DNA from: Calvatia gigantea
Lineage: Eukaryota; Basidiomycota; Agaricomycetes; Agaricales; Lycoperdaceae
Assembly: GCA_025093985.1 (NCBI GenBank)
Contig: JACAAK010000002.1
Location: 806,001 to 870,000 of the forward strand
Direction: 5' to 3'
DNA length: 64,000 nucleotides
Position 1 is the first letter of the stretch; the number at the start of each line of letters is the position of its first letter. The position numbers and the translations under genes were made by a program. The notes under the pieces are model-generated. The model saw nothing but the letters and a program-made list of their open reading frames with translations. It had not been told where the DNA came from and did not search any database. Positions 43,108-55,647 of this stretch are shown in pieces.

Positions 43108-46100
43108 TTACCAGTTCCGCAGCGACGTGCTGGAATTCTCGGCAGACACTGGGAGGCTGTGAGCGCGACGATGTGGCGACGGTGTAATAGTTAACGGAGC
43201 TATCAGGAATGTGGTTGGGGCTACCCGGACGTCAAGATCAATCTTGTCCGCCTTTCGTCGTTTCGGTAAAGGTTCACGTAGGTAGTCGCCGTCATCATCC
43301 GAACCCTGTTCCTGGAGCTCTTCCCCAGTCTTTCCCTTTTTACCCTTGCGCTTTGATGTTGGTGCTTTGCGCTTGCGCTGTTTCGGTTCTGGTGCATCCT
43401 GATCAAGTACCCGGCATATCTCAACGTGGGCCCCGGCTCTCAATAACGAGTCAAACCATAGCTATGATTAAACAGTTGGTGAAACCGGAATTAGAATGGC
43501 CTGCAGGTTTTATCTCACCTTCTGGTTTGGCTGCGGGTTATCGCCAGGACCTTTCACCTCGACAAACTTGCAAATCCCCTCCCTCGCCTTCCATACAATC
43601 AAATCTGGCACACCACTTGACCTTCCAGCGTAGTCTTCGCAAAATAGCTGACATATCATAGCCAGGGTCTCGGCGCCGAGGCACTTAGGGCCGGATCAAT
43701 TAGTTCCGTATCCGATTATACTCAGGGAGACACACTCGCCTCAACGATCTCTATTAACTGACTCTGCTCACAAACATCCCACCGTAATCCGATACACCAA
43801 GTTTGCTTAGGTCTGTATCGATCGTCGTGCCGCTTGAGGTACTCTCTCGCTTTTCCCTCTCGGATCTCCCGCAACCGAACCTCAAACAACCCTCGGCGAG
43901 AAAGATAGAACGAGTCTTCAAACATATCCAGAGGGCCCGCCTGAAACTGAGTCTCAAATGCACCTGGTACCCGGCTGAAAATGATATCCCAGAATATTAG
44001 GGCAAAAATCGTTGTCAAGATACGAGTCTCTGAGTGAAATCTAAAAGAGTACCATCAGCGCCCGTCAATCTACAGGACGTTGTTCGACGTACCCGACATA
44101 TCCATTCATCTCATAGTGTTGCAACGCATACGTCTCGACGTTGACCGCTTCATCACTGAATCCAACCCATGACGACTTTCCAGTCCGTTTCGGGGTAGGA
44201 TCTGGTGCGACCTTGTGATATGGTTGTCGGCGCTGTCGTCACACCTTCATTACAACTAAAAATGCTTACCAGCTGTATCACAGTCGTATTATCATCAGTA
44301 CCTTTCTTATCTTGATCATCATCGGCTTTCTTCTCCTGTAACTTGGGAGGGAAGAAATCTGACACGAGAAGAGGCACACTTCCTTTCAAAGGCCGCAGAT
44401 TTTGGTCAAGCTTCACTCCAGGTCGCTGGTCCGTCCTTTTAGCCGTAATCGTAATTGCCGCTGGGTCCTTTAGAAACCCTTCGCAAACGATCCGCTTCTC
44501 TGGATGCAGCTTCATCTTCTTCTGAATACGTTCCAATCGACGTGCTAGACTGGGGCGGATGACTAAAAGAAGTTGAGACGTAAACCTAGACGAGAGTAGA
44601 CTAGACGGCACGAAACCTACCGATACCAGTAAATTCGTCCGCAAGAGCTTGCAGGACACCGTTCTTCACAGTATCAAAGTCGTAGGGCTTAATGTACCGC
44701 TCTAATATAACAGCACGTCGCTCATACCACGTAGCTCTTTTACCCTTACGCCAATGTGTTTGCTGTAAGAGTTCTGCTAAGATGGCAAGTTCAACATGAT
44801 ACTCTTTCAGCATCCCGAAAGCACTTGCAGCTTTATGGACCATCCTCGTATACACGTGGCCTGCACCGCACAAAGCCCCCTGTAAGCCACGATCACTAGA
44901 ACCAGTATGGTTTAACTCACCAGCCTCGAATCTCTCAAGTCCAGGAGTCCGCACAGCTGCCTTCCCCTTTTCCTGATCCTTCCTCTCTAACAATTCCCTC
45001 CACTTGGGCTCGATGCGTTCCTTGTATAGTTTCTTGATATGTTTGGCACGTTGGATGGATGACGACTCCTTAACACCCTTGGGCACCTCAACCTCATCGC
45101 GACCGGGTGTCTTTAGCTCCTCTTCCTCCTTCTTTACTGGTGTGGCCCAGTCACTAGCCATCGTTTTCTGCACCGCGCTCTGCGGCGTCTGCAAAGGTGC
45201 CGCAGCCTGCGTTTTAGGTGTATATGGCGTCCTGAATCTCATATCGTGAGCCGGATTCGCGCCCACTGATACATCTTCTGGTGGATTCTCCATGTCCATG
45301 TCCAAATGCAAAGCTTCTTCATACTCAAGAAACTCTTCACGTGTGGGCCAGATACTCCCACTTCGCTCATAGACGTAATCGGGGAAGTTCCACTTCTTGA
45401 AACCAGCAAGCAACGCTGGTAAGCAATATTTGGTGGGTTTCTCCGTGCCACGGTAAGAGATGATGTGAAGCCGTCCAACAAGCCAGTACAGGTTGGGATT
45501 GATTTTAAGACAAGGACCTGCGGTGCTTTAGCTACTTCTTCTCGTTCCCAGTAAAGTTGAAGCGCACCGAGCCTTTGTAACGCCATTTCACGAAGCCTCT
45601 TCAACTGGGATTTATCCTTCGGTTTCTGTCCGAACGTCAATTGAGTTTGTACCAGACTGTCGTATCTGGAAGTCTGTTTTCCCTTGGCCTTTGATTTTCC
45701 CCTAAGAGATGGTAGAGTATGTTGGGAAGCAGCATAATTGATCATCGCGTTTACGAGTGTCTCTTTCTAGTCAACAAGATAAACATTCGTCAGAAACTTG
45801 GATTTTCCTATTCCAACTCACTCTCATGGCCGGAGTGCCAACTTTCATTGACCTTGAAATTTCCCGAAGGTCAGGGAGGGTCAAACGGGTCAGTGCTTCC
45901 CGCACAGTCATGGTTGACTGATCCCTAAAAAGGTAGTCGAATTCGAGGTTGGAAGGATCCACTATAGGTTCTTCAATTTCGACTTCGGATATCTTCGTTG
46001 ATGGTTTTGCGAAAACTGGTTGGGTTGTCTTTGTGTTTGGGTGTATTGGAGGCTTCAAAGCCTCTTCTTCACCCGAGGAGGTCAACATAATGAAGTCCTC

Positions 46101-46695
46101 TTCCTCCTCCTTGACGATCTCGCTTCCCACCATAACCGCCCTAGCACTGGGCAGACCAGGTGATGGCGTTGGACATTGCTCGGTCTTCATATCCTTAACG
46201 GGGACACAAAGTGTCTTGAGAGCTTCCTCAAGACCTTCCTCGTTGATTTCAGACGAGTACTTTTGCAGGGATGAGAGGGGATGCCAGTCGGGTTGTCGCA
46301 GGACCAAGCGAACTAGAAGGTATCTCGCAGGGTCTGAAACAAACAAGACAGAGTGTCAAGCTCCAACATGGTACAGGAAGGAGACTCCACATACACTCAA
46401 GAGCGTTGTAGACCCTAAGTACATCCAATTCAGCGTAACTTAACAGGTGTCCTTCTTTTTCCAAGATCGCATTGATCATATCTACCGCTCGAGGTCAACG
46501 GAAGCTTTAACCGAATTTAACGTGCCCCTCACCCGCGAAAACCTTGACATAGAGCGATGGTTTCCTTTCGCCTTGGTGACGTGCTTCAAAGGATTCTTCA
46601 TCATAAGTTTCCAGCTCTTGCTCGAGTTGTTCACTCTCGCGATTCCCAAAGAGAGTGCACCAAAAGTCCTTCGCCATGGGGTTTGACCGCGACAT
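43108..46695 (-). CDS. FAN1: Fanconi-associated nuclease 1 (VRR-NUC structure-specific nuclease)
   Basis: Nuclear 5' flap endo/exonuclease of interstrand-crosslink repair. Start ATG 46695 (MSRSNPMAKDFWCTLFGNRE). The first intron (donor GCGG/gtgagg) joins SLYVKVFA to DMINAILEKEGHLLSYAELD. Then ARYLLVRLVLRQPDWHPLSSL, helical repeats with KKLYKERIEPKWRELLERKD, GHVYTRMVHKAASAFGMLKE and THWRKGKRATWYERRAVILE. The C-terminal VRR-NUC domain contains CLGAETLAMICQLFCEDYAG and the catalytic GVPDLIVWKAREGICKFVEVKGPGDN, a PD-(D/E)xK signature with PD and EVK present. A basic C-terminal extension (KRKAPTSKRKGKKGKTG) may serve as nuclear signal. No UBZ zinc finger seen, as usual in fungal members. Confidence 0.9.
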
Positions 46696-47282
46696 ACTTG
46701 CGTTTTGTTAGGGTAAAATCAAGCGATGCCTGATAGTAGATAAGCCGAGGTATATACAAGAAAGATTAAACGGTCCAGCAGGCATTCAAGACAGGCTAAA
46801 TCACAGAAGCAACTGGCATGGTTAATCACGGTGAGCTGGTGCTATATTCCCAGGAACGTTGTCGCGACAGTCACGCCCCCCACGCGTTGTGACCCTGCAG
46901 CAACCCATTTCTACATCTCCCACGGAAACAGAACCTTAATTTGACCGCATTTTCTGTTTTAAATTCAACATCCCGGTCAGTCTCACAAGTAGGTGGCAGA
47001 GGGGAAGCCAGCGCGACGTCTTTTGACCAACGCCCGCCTGGTCGCTGGTGTTTTGGTAAACACTTGCCTCTGGACTTTTCGTCTCTTGCGTCGGCCGTGC
47101 TTAAATGCATCGGAGACTCCGCGGCTGTGGCCTGGTCCGGTGCATCTTCGTTCCTGCGGAATTGCGAGTTTCCGAAACGAAAGGCCCTCGATCTTCTCTG
47201 TACCGGAACCCTCAACGGCGTACCCAACGATGCCCTCCCTACAGCCAAGTTGATGTTGTCTTGCTTCATCTATCCATCAATG
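46696..47282. other. Region with overlapping antisense open frames
   Basis: A plus frame (46,941-47,417) and a minus frame (46,871-47,269) overlap almost completely. Neither shows a domain or a convincing splice partner, so no gene is called. The left part holds the FAN1 promoter. Confidence 0.35.
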
Positions 47283-47618
47283 CTAAAGTGGCACTCTGAT
47301 TGCAAACCGTTGTCTCCCCCAAGTCAGCGTTTCGTAATTTTCTGCGCCGTGATAGAGGCCTTTACAAGACTCTGCGAAAGTTTCGTTCAGTGGTCGAGGT
47401 GCCTTCTCCGGAAGTAACTTCCGTGGTACATCTGTGGCCGTAATATACATCGCTTGAGGGTTTCCTCCTTGGGCCCTCATCGCTAGGGGAAATTCTCCAT
47501 AAAAAAAGTATGGATTGGCTAAGGCCGCCAAATCACAACCCTCCTGGCCCAACGCCTCCCGGATTGCCGACGGCAAGCTTACAATGGAAAATCTCCCATC
47601 TCTAGGCAGTGATTTCAA
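47283..47618 (-). CDS. Unassigned open frame, possible partial gene
   Basis: Open frame of 111 codons with protein-like composition (FSIVSLPSAIREALGQEGCD; ALANPYFFYGEFPLAMRA; ETLTWGRQRFAIRVPL). An acceptor-like TATGTTAG lies just upstream, so it may be an internal or terminal exon of a decayed gene. I do not recognise the family, and no upstream exon could be placed with confidence. Confidence 0.3.
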   Translation of the reverse strand: MKSLPRDGRFSIVSLPSAIREALGQEGCDLAALANPYFFYGEFPLAMRAQGGNPQAMYITATDVPRKLLPEKAPRPLNETFAESCKGLYHGAENYETLTWGRQRFAIRVPL

Positions 47619-48596
47619 TCACTCCCACTAACATAGAAGCTTCCCAGATCTGAAGTGGTTTTCACCTGATAATAAAGAGCGAAAGTCAACGGAAATCGCA
47701 AGATTTGTCGAAAGGCTTTGTAGGGAAACCTGTACTATGATTTCCGAACTGGATCAAGACCTCTTTCAAGTTTAATGCTGCAATTTTAAATCATCAAGGC
47801 CAGTACCGGCCAGTTGTGCCATTTCGTCAACTATATAGCCACGGAAACAGGTGAATACAAAGTTCGCTTGTTACCTGCTCCACCGGCCCCTTTCACGGTA
47901 CTTTGGCCTCGTAGGACCCCTTGAGCGGCATAGAACCAAACAGCGAAATGGGCCCCCTCAACCGGTGGGATATGCACAATCCCTACCAGACAAGGGGCCC
48001 ATCCTGCCTGCCGCACTTCCGCTAGGATTTGCGGGCTTGTTTATGGGTACCTGGGGGCTCATACGGTGAACACTTCAGTGCACGCTGAATCAGGGCCCAC
48101 CCCACAGTTCCCTCGTCATTGCATTGGATGCTACTGCCGAATATCATTACTAATTTGGCGGCTTAAATCCCGCTTATGTTTCTCGCCCGAGAATGTGCAC
48201 CCACCAGTCAACCGGAGGGGACCCACAGCTTTAGCACGCCATTGTCCTATAAACACCATCGCGATGATGTTAAAGGTGACGGCAAGGCCGGGTCATGTCT
48301 GACATCACCTGATACCCGCTCAGAGAATGGAAACAAAGTCAACTGAGGACCAGCAGCTCCTTGGTGTAATCGCGCTCTCCTTAAACTTTGGTTGACAAGA
48401 ACGAGGAGAAAGTTATGCCTCGCCTGGGTCTACTTCATTTAGGACATCTTGACGCTCGGCGACCCGGGTAGGGCATGTAAATTAAAGTACGCATATACAT
48501 TCATCAGCTTATATCAGACAAGCAATCAAGAAGACAAGATCATTGTGATGCAAGATACCACCCGGCGACGTAATCTCGAAGCCAGATATCTTCACT
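47619..48596. other. Spacer left of the lone hydrophobin
   Basis: No supportable gene. Mixed composition with only short open frames. Confidence 0.4.
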
Positions 48597-49114
48597 CTAT
48601 AAATTGATGTTAATAGGGGCGCAGTAAAAGAGGTTGCCCAAGGCGGCCTGTTGATCAACCTGTATTAGATAGGACTAGCATGAAAGAGGGGAAGCAAGTG
48701 TACCGCAGCATTGTTCTGGCAACAAACAGTTTGAGCGGCGCAGTTATTGCCTGAGGTACCATCGACGGCAATGGGGTTGCAGTTGGAACCCGCAAGAGGA
48801 AAAAGTAAGCCCGGAACGCCAAGAAGGCCGCCTGCACTTGCCGCATTGTCACCTGGACGCACTTGAACTTGGTTGCCTGAAACGAAAGTGGATAAATGCG
48901 CTGCTGGAGAGATGAACTTGGGGAGAGGCATACAGCAAGACAGTTGGCCAACGTTGCACTGGCCGCTGCCGCCGATGGGAGTGGTGGGGACAGCCTGTCG
49001 GGGCAATTAGCGCTGGCACGCTTCGTGCCAATTCTTAAAACCACATATAAGACCACTCACAAAAACTACCACTGGGAGAGCAGCGAGAGTGACGGCGAAG
49101 ACGCGAGAGAACAT
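48597..49114 (-). CDS. Class I hydrophobin 7 (dispersed copy)
   Basis: Start ATG 49114, signal peptide [18 protein letters not shown]. Exon 2 encodes AVPTTPIGGSG and [10 protein letters not shown]; exon 3 encodes NQVQVRPGDNAASAGGLLGV, AGSNCNPIAVDGTSGNNC and AAQTVCCQNNAA; exon 4 encodes AALGNLFYCAPINI and a stop at 48597. Same four-exon layout and intron phases as the cluster copies, including the intron in the third cysteine codon. It lacks the His-rich linker and is most like hydrophobin 1 in its N-terminus (MFSRVFAV). All eight cysteines present. Confidence 0.92.
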
Positions 49115-49805
49115 TGAGGAGTTGAGTTGGTAACAGACCGCAAAGAGCGAGTGCTAAGGCCTAAGCGTCTAGTCTCGACGCCTTTATACGCCTGTTCCTC
49201 AGACCTCGGGCCTCAGGAATCAGTTTGGAGTTATAATTTGCCTATAAATCCGGCTGCAAAGTCCGCGGTCTTCCATTTATGAGTGGCCAGATTACAGTTG
49301 TGGTATCAACGTGGAATGCAGCGAGGACTCCACGTCGAGACAAGGGGCCTGAAGCTTGAATCACCACAGCTTAGGTGGGGCTAGAGTAAGTATGTGTTAC
49401 ACGCCAATCGGACGGCGAGTAGCGGGAAGGATTGGGCTTAGGAATGGCGGTGGCGTTCCTCGGTGAAAAGCGGTCGGCAGCGACACGGTCAACATGTATT
49501 AAATTGCACGGTTGTGATTTATATGCTATCTAGGTTACAATGTTTGGGTTTATGTGACACCGGTTGGAGAGCGGTTATGGAATACACATGCTAATGGGGG
49601 GTAACAGAGCAAAAACAAGGAAAAAAGCATGCTATAGAGAGTTAGGCGATAGAGAAACCAAGAATCCACCTGCGGTTTATGCAGAGCGGTAGCAGCAACG
49701 ATCAGCCACGCCGCTGGTGATGGAGAAAGGCAACGAAAGGCAAAAATACACCAAACGAAATGATGAAATGCATACAAAGTCCAGTTGTAGAATTTCCGTG
49801 TCCTC
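49115..49805. other. Hydrophobin 7 promoter and kinase 3' flank
   Basis: A TATA-like ctttatacgcctg lies about 70 bases upstream of ATG 49114 (about 49,184). No gene recognised in the remainder. Confidence 0.4.
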
Positions 49806-52800
49806 TCATCTATGCGCGAGCATTTCTTCAAGCTCTTTTACAACTTCTGTCATAGTTGGTCGATCCTGATGTTCGTGGGCCCACATGCGCTCCGTGAGGT
49901 CGACAATTTCCGAACACCACTGTTTACGCAGACCAGAGACACTTGGCCTGACAGGAGAACAACAGTCAGTGGCTATCGTCGAGGAACCACGCAAAGTCAC
50001 TTACCGTTGCCGTTTGGCGCCGACAACGTCGTAGATTAGCGTGTTCGTTCATTCCTTCCCAAGGATGTTTCCTTACGGGCAAGTGCCACTGTAACATCTC
50101 CCAGAATACTAGCGCACATGAAAAGACGTCGACTTTGTGATTGTATTTCGGATGAGCGGTCCAGAGCTCCGGCGCTTGCCAGTTCACCGTACCAACAAGA
50201 CTCTTGACCATGGAACGAGTCGACTGTTTGACCTTTGCAAGACCAAAATCGGCAATCTTCGCTGTGCCCTTGGCAGTGATAAGGATGTTGGAAGATTTGC
50301 AGTCACGGTGGATGACGGAAGGCTTCCGAGTATGGAGGTACTCAAGACCGCGGGCAATGTCCAGCATCATGCTCAGCTACGACATCGTTAGTTCATCTGG
50401 AGCATCCAGACACTTACAAGGTGACTCACAACTTTGTGCAGGGATGGGGTATTGATGTTCCGAATATAGTCATATAGATCACCATTTGAGCACAGCTCGC
50501 TGACAATCATAACAGGTGTCTCCCTGGTGCTTTCAGGAATGCTCACGCCGAGCTAGAAGCGGTTCAGCGTCTTTGGGCGACAGCAAATCGCAAGTACTCA
50601 CGAATCGCACAATGTTCTGATGATCAAAACCACCCAACAACTTGAGTTCTTTAATGTCCACTAAACGAACATGTATCTTCAGCAGGAGGCTCTGCAGATA
50701 ACAAAAACAACTCACTGGCACTTAGAGTTCCCCGAAACTCCGAGATCGCCACTCTTCTGCCCTTAAATTTGCCAATGAAGACGTCCTTGAAGCCCCCACT
50801 TCCGATCTTTTCCAGTTTGGTCAGTTTCTCCGGTGGAATCTCACGGTCTTCTAAACCCAAACTTTCGAGATCAAGCTCAAGCTCCTGTTCCGCTTCTTTC
50901 CCGTCTGGGACGGGAGTTCGAGGTTCATCGTCGTGGATGTGCTCGGGCCGCAAAAGTACAGGAGTGGTAGTCGCTGTACTTGAGGTGGTCTTTCCGCGTT
51001 TCCGCCTCCTGCTGGTAGAAGGCGGCCGTATGGTGCCGCTGGAAGAAGGGGATGATCGCTCATTGGCATTGCGATCTCGCCATTGCAGCAGGGCCTCAGC
51101 AAGTTGAGGCTTGGTACCAACAGGTTCGAGGTCCCTTGTCTCACAAAGACGTACAAGGTCATCTCGACGAAGCCGGACGAGGGTCTTGGCCGTGGCGACA
51201 GTGAGGTCGACTAGAATAGATATTAGCTCATGTGCAAACATGATGTATGATGCATCAAACACACCTTCTTCTTCCATGACTTCATCCTCGTCAGTTTCGC
51301 CTTCCGCGTCCACATCGATTTCGGATGCCGTTTCGACCTCTTCGGCCCCTTCCTCTTCGCCTGTCTCACTATCCTCTTCACCGATATCCTCCTCCACTGT
51401 TTCCATCTCAATATCCTCGTCATCGCCAACGACTTTGCCGCTCCTTAATTTTCGAGGCTCCACTGCAATTGTAGCCTCATCCTCGCTTTCAGCGTCAACC
51501 TCAACATCCTCATCTCCCCCCTCAACTTCTTCTGCTTCTTCTCTTTCCTCAACTTCCTCGTCGTCTTCACCTTGGTCTTCTTCACCTTCATCCTCGATGT
51601 CACCATCGTCGGGTGCTGCACTTCCTTTTCGGCCCGTTGACCGCAGGCGTTTTCTTAAAGGTGTCCGACGGGCTCGGGATCTGGGCGGTGTCGCCGAAGT
51701 GGAAGATATGAGTTCATCAACTTCCTCTTCCTCTTCCTGGACATCCTCGTCCTCGAGCTCTTCCTCCTCCTCTTCCTCTTCCTCCTCACTCTCCTCCTCC
51801 TGAGTTCCTTCCTCTTCTTCATCTTGGTCTTCTTCTGACCCGTCCTCCTCAGCCTTGTCCTCCACTCCCTCCCCTTCCAACTGATCCTCTTCCTCCTCAT
51901 TCCCATCCCTTTCATCCTCATTCTCATCCTGGGCATCCACTTCCTTCAAGCTTTTTATTTTCCCCTTTGCCCTTCGCGCAGGGGTAACCCTCTTCTTTTT
52001 CTTCTTCAGACCCACCACTTCCTCCGAATGGGTAGACTTGGGTCGCGTCTGTTTCCTCTGTGGCTTCACCGACTCTACATCAACCTTTGTCTTGCCCTTC
52101 AGGTTCTCTTTGTCTTTACTCCGCAATCGCCGAGGGCTGGGTTGGGCGTGGGTGGTGCCCAGCCGCACAGCTCTCAACGAATCCTCGATCGCTTCTTCAT
52201 CAGTCAAATCGCTCTCTCCCTCCAACAACTTGGCTCTCGCCTGGCGCTCCCGAGCCCGTTCCCTCAGTCGCCGCTTTGAAGGAGGCGTTTTGAGCTTAAC
52301 TTCAAGGTCCTGGCTGAACTCGACTTGTTTTGTCTTTCCCTTTCCCTTGCTACTTTTGCTATTCGCGGAAGTGGGAGTGGTACTGGGGATAGACGCCGTA
52401 CCTGAGGCTTTGCGAGTACGGAGTCGAGTTGCTGGCGGAGACCTGGCTATTGGTGGTTGATAGCGTGGTGGACGATGTTGGCGATGACCGGTTCGACGTA
52501 CGTTTCCTAAAATTCAGCGTCAGATACAAGGGATGAAATGAGGCCGTGGGAGAAACTGACTTCGAAGCTACGCTTCTACTCGATTCTCCCCTAACATCAT
52601 CAAGGTATTTTCGTGACTGATTGTGTCCAAGGTTCATGGCGTCATAATTTGCGAGACTGCTCATTGACATGCTCCGGCCTTTAGGCATGCGTCCATCGAG
52701 CTTGTTGAGGTCTTGTAGAATTACCCGGCGTCTCATCCCATTCGTACCCATATGGACGATAGGGGTGGCATCCGTCTCCTCGCCACCTGCAATATTACCA

Positions 52801-53629
52801 TCGTCACTCAGGGAGCCAGACGAGCTCCCATCGCGACCAACAGGAGATGATGGAGGAATGGAAGCATGGTCCTCGCGGGCCTCCATTAATAAATCGATAA
52901 TTTCGTGTTTCGTGAAAAGTTCTGCATCTTCTGGAAGACCTGCTAGGTTGTATAGGCGGACAAGGTCAGGCTTCCTGAGGCGGGCAAGTTGCTTGACTGA
53001 TGCATAGTGAAGGAGATGGTCGTCGGCTATATCAGGCGCGTTTAAGAAATCAATGATGAAAGGGGTCGAACGTCATCCAAAATTTACTTACTGGATGATT
53101 CATCATCTTCCTCCTCTTCGCCTTCTGTTCCAAATGCTTCTTCTTCACTTTCTTCCTCTTCATCCGCTGTTGGAGAAGAAAGAGACGAAGCTGTATCCAT
53201 ATTGGTATCCGTATCATCCGAGAAATACTCCACATGTCGTTTCGTCATCAAAGTCGTCTTAAGCCTCTTACGACTTGCTGAACCTCTGGTCGGCCGCCCA
53301 TCGGCCAGCGCGTTCTCATTAGTGTTCGCGACGCGTTTACGTTTGGCCCCAACCTGGATCACCTGATCCGGGTCCCGCATGACCATATCCTTGTCAGAAC
53401 CTTTGCGAACAAAGAGTCTGGAGGGTAGGCGGCGGAGGTTTGGATGGAGGGGGACCAGGACAGGCCGATTATCTGGAGGAGTCGGTGGCGAAATAGTTGA
53501 GGGAGCGGGACCGTGGGAAGAAGTGCGAGTTGCAGCTCGTCTGAGCGAATACTTTTTGCGTGTGGTGGATTGGGAGCTCAATGATGACGACGGGCTTCTT
53601 GAATGTGGTGGGCGCCGTGTATGGGCCAT
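49806..53629 (-). CDS. SAP-domain protein fused to a TKL-like protein kinase with altered VAIK motif
   Basis: Start ATG 53629 (MAHTRRPPHSRSPSSSLSSQ). Order: basic Ser-rich head; acidic stretch (EEEESEEEAFGTEGEEEEDD); SAP-like helix pair (SVKQLARLRKPDLVRLYNLA..FTKHEIIDLLMEARE, about 52,870-53,020); linker; very long Glu/Asp-rich region (51,280-51,940); second SAP-like segment (TLVRLRRDDLVRLCETRDL, about 51,110-51,190); kinase domain from about 50,830. Kinase motifs: LEKIGSGGFKDVFIGKFKGR, VAIS in place of VAIK, DIKELKLLGGFDHQNIVRF, VIHRDCKSSNILI, KIADFGLAKV, TVNWQAPELW, DVFSCALVFWEML, RPTMTEVVKELEEML. HRD Asp, DFG and APE are present. SAP domains suggest chromatin or nuclear localisation. Substrate unknown; activity uncertain because the usual ATP-anchoring lysine is missing. 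Confidence 0.82.
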
Positions 53630-54149
53630 ATCCTGCTGCGAGTGCCAGGGACCAATAAAATCAGCTCCAAATATCTCTCTCGAGCCAGTCAAGGCGCAAG
53701 AGGAGGGAATAGAGACTGAGATTTCGTCGAGACGGTGTTATACGGCGCCGTTGGCAAAATTGTGCGCAGTTACGAGGGAGATTGAGTGAGGTCGTCGTTC
53801 CCCACAGCGAGCTGGCAATGTCGGTGCTTGTCGAAGGTTCGCTTTCGACTTTGCTTGTCACGCTGTAGCCAAACACAACTCCCCAAACTCCAGTCAGGTG
53901 CAAAGATTATGTAACATTTGCACCTGACTTGAGCGCCCGCTGCCGCCCGGGCCGGGCGGTACTGTCACAAGTGTTTTAACGCTGATCAACGGGGATTGCC
54001 GGCCCCAGCAGTCCGTCACCGATGCCATTACAAACGAAATGCCCAAGTAGGAAATCATAAGCTTTTCGCCAAATTCGACCATTTCAAAGTCTCTGGTTAA
54101 AAATACGGAGGACGGCAAACTCTCGGGTAACTTCCACCCCCCACCCACC
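53630..54149. promoter_or_regulatory. Divergent promoter region, kinase and DUF6593 genes
   Basis: 520 bases between start codons on opposite strands. It contains a GC-rich palindromic block gcccgggccgggc (about 53,945-53,960). No coding sequence supported. Confidence 0.4.
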
Positions 54150-55239
54150 ATGCTGCTCAAATTCACAACGACAGACATGTTCAATACTTCCCTCATTAAC
54201 GTCGCTACTGGCGAACGCGCCTACGACGTCATCACTGTTCCTGTCCCTGGCAAGCGGCTTGAAAATGTTTCTTCACCTCCAGAACCGCTATCATCCTCCA
54301 AAACCACGGCAGTCTCCGAGAATTTCAGTCCAATCAAAGAATATCCAACTCTGTCAGAGGAAAAAGAGGACAAGGTTACACACCGCCAAACACAAATCAG
54401 AGATCCCTCGGGTCGCATTGTTGTTGACGTACATTGGGAAGGCCGCCATCCACATATAACAATCGATGGCACAAAAGTAGGAGGCTTGAATGACTTTTTT
54501 GGGACTTCGAGCGTTCGCTTCATGTAGTGGATATATCTTCTGGCCTTGAGTGACAAATGCTGACTCCGACTTATAGGCCCAAAATCCTTGCTATCCCAAC
54601 GAAATATCACTCGGACCACATCTGGACGGCAACAGTGGATTCGCTGACAGTAAGAGTTTCCCGCTCAACACATTTGCACTATCCCTGACACTGCTTCCTC
54701 CAGCTGTTCGACTACAGCACCGACGAAGTTATTGGGACCTTCCATCAGAACGTCCTTCGCTTCCCATCCTCCCACAAATCATCCAAGCCCAAACTTTCCG
54801 TGCAGACGCAGCTCACACCCCCCTCTAACCCTGATCTCCCACCGCGGTCCCCAAAATCTCTCTTCAAGTCCCCTTCTCGCATCTTCTCTTCGTCAAAAAA
54901 ATCTTCTCCACCATCACCAGTAGAAGACGCACCTACCAAAGATACAATCAAGTCCACATTCGTTCCTACACATGTTCCTGGCTTTGGTTCCAACTACCTC
55001 GAGTTTAGTTCCCATCCCCTTGCAAAAGACGTTGAAATTATTCGTAAGTTTCCCGCTTTTCAAATTACGAATTTCACCATATCTTACTTGCATTTCTAGT
55101 ATCCTTCCTCATCATGGAAATTCTACGACGTGGTCGTTTCGGCCTTACACCCTATACATTTGAGAACCCTACCATTTGGCAACTCAAAGAAGCACGCGAC
55201 CTTGTCTTGCGTCGGATAGCACGAAGGAACACTGTTTGA
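54150..55239 (+). CDS. DUF6593-type protein
   Basis: Start ATG 54150 (MLLKFTTTDMFNTSLINVAT). Three introns by consensus: exon 1 ends in FFGTSSVRFM, exon 2 reads KILAIPTKYHSDHIWTATVD, exon 3 starts LFDYSTDEVIGTFH, and the last exon reads SFLIMEILRRGRFGLTPYTF and ends ARRNTV at 55239. The beta-rich beginning (GRIVVDVHWEGRHPHITIDG) with a Ser/Pro-rich insert (SLFKSPSRIFSSSKKS) fits the basidiomycete DUF6593 family, whose function is unknown; a tubby-like membrane-binding barrel has been suggested for related folds. No signal peptide or membrane helix. Confidence 0.75.
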
Positions 55240-55647
55240 GCTTTCTTGCTTTGCACCTTCGAGTCCCTCTTTCGATATCACTTTCGTATATTCGTTTAAT
55301 CTACCTTCTTGTTTATTTCAGGGTGATAGAATTCCCCACCTTACACTCATTCATATTCGTCTCCTTGGGTCAACTGGCGTCCACTTGTATCAATCACTTC
55401 CAATGTATCATATCACACCTTTCCTCTGTATCTATGCTTCATGATGAATATACTTATCCTAAATTATCAGGATCATGTGTGTTGTGGATGTACTGTTCGC
55501 AGACCACTGGCGCCCCAATTTTGAACTTAGTTACTCTCACTTCAAGGCCTGCAGTCAACTTACATTGATGTGACTGTGACTAAACTAATCAGTAGTTTTC
55601 AGTATCTCTCCCAATTTCTTTGATCTCTCCCAGAAAGACCTCAAATA
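55240..55647. other. Spacer between the DUF6593 gene and PNO1
   Basis: 3' flank and PNO1 promoter; the two genes are in the same direction. Nothing else seen. Confidence 0.4.

Noticed and set aside
51111..51803. Plus-strand Ser-rich open frame of 230 codons
   Set aside because: It is the antisense of the Glu/Asp-rich region of the SAP kinase; poly-Ser arises from reverse-complemented GAA/GAG codons.
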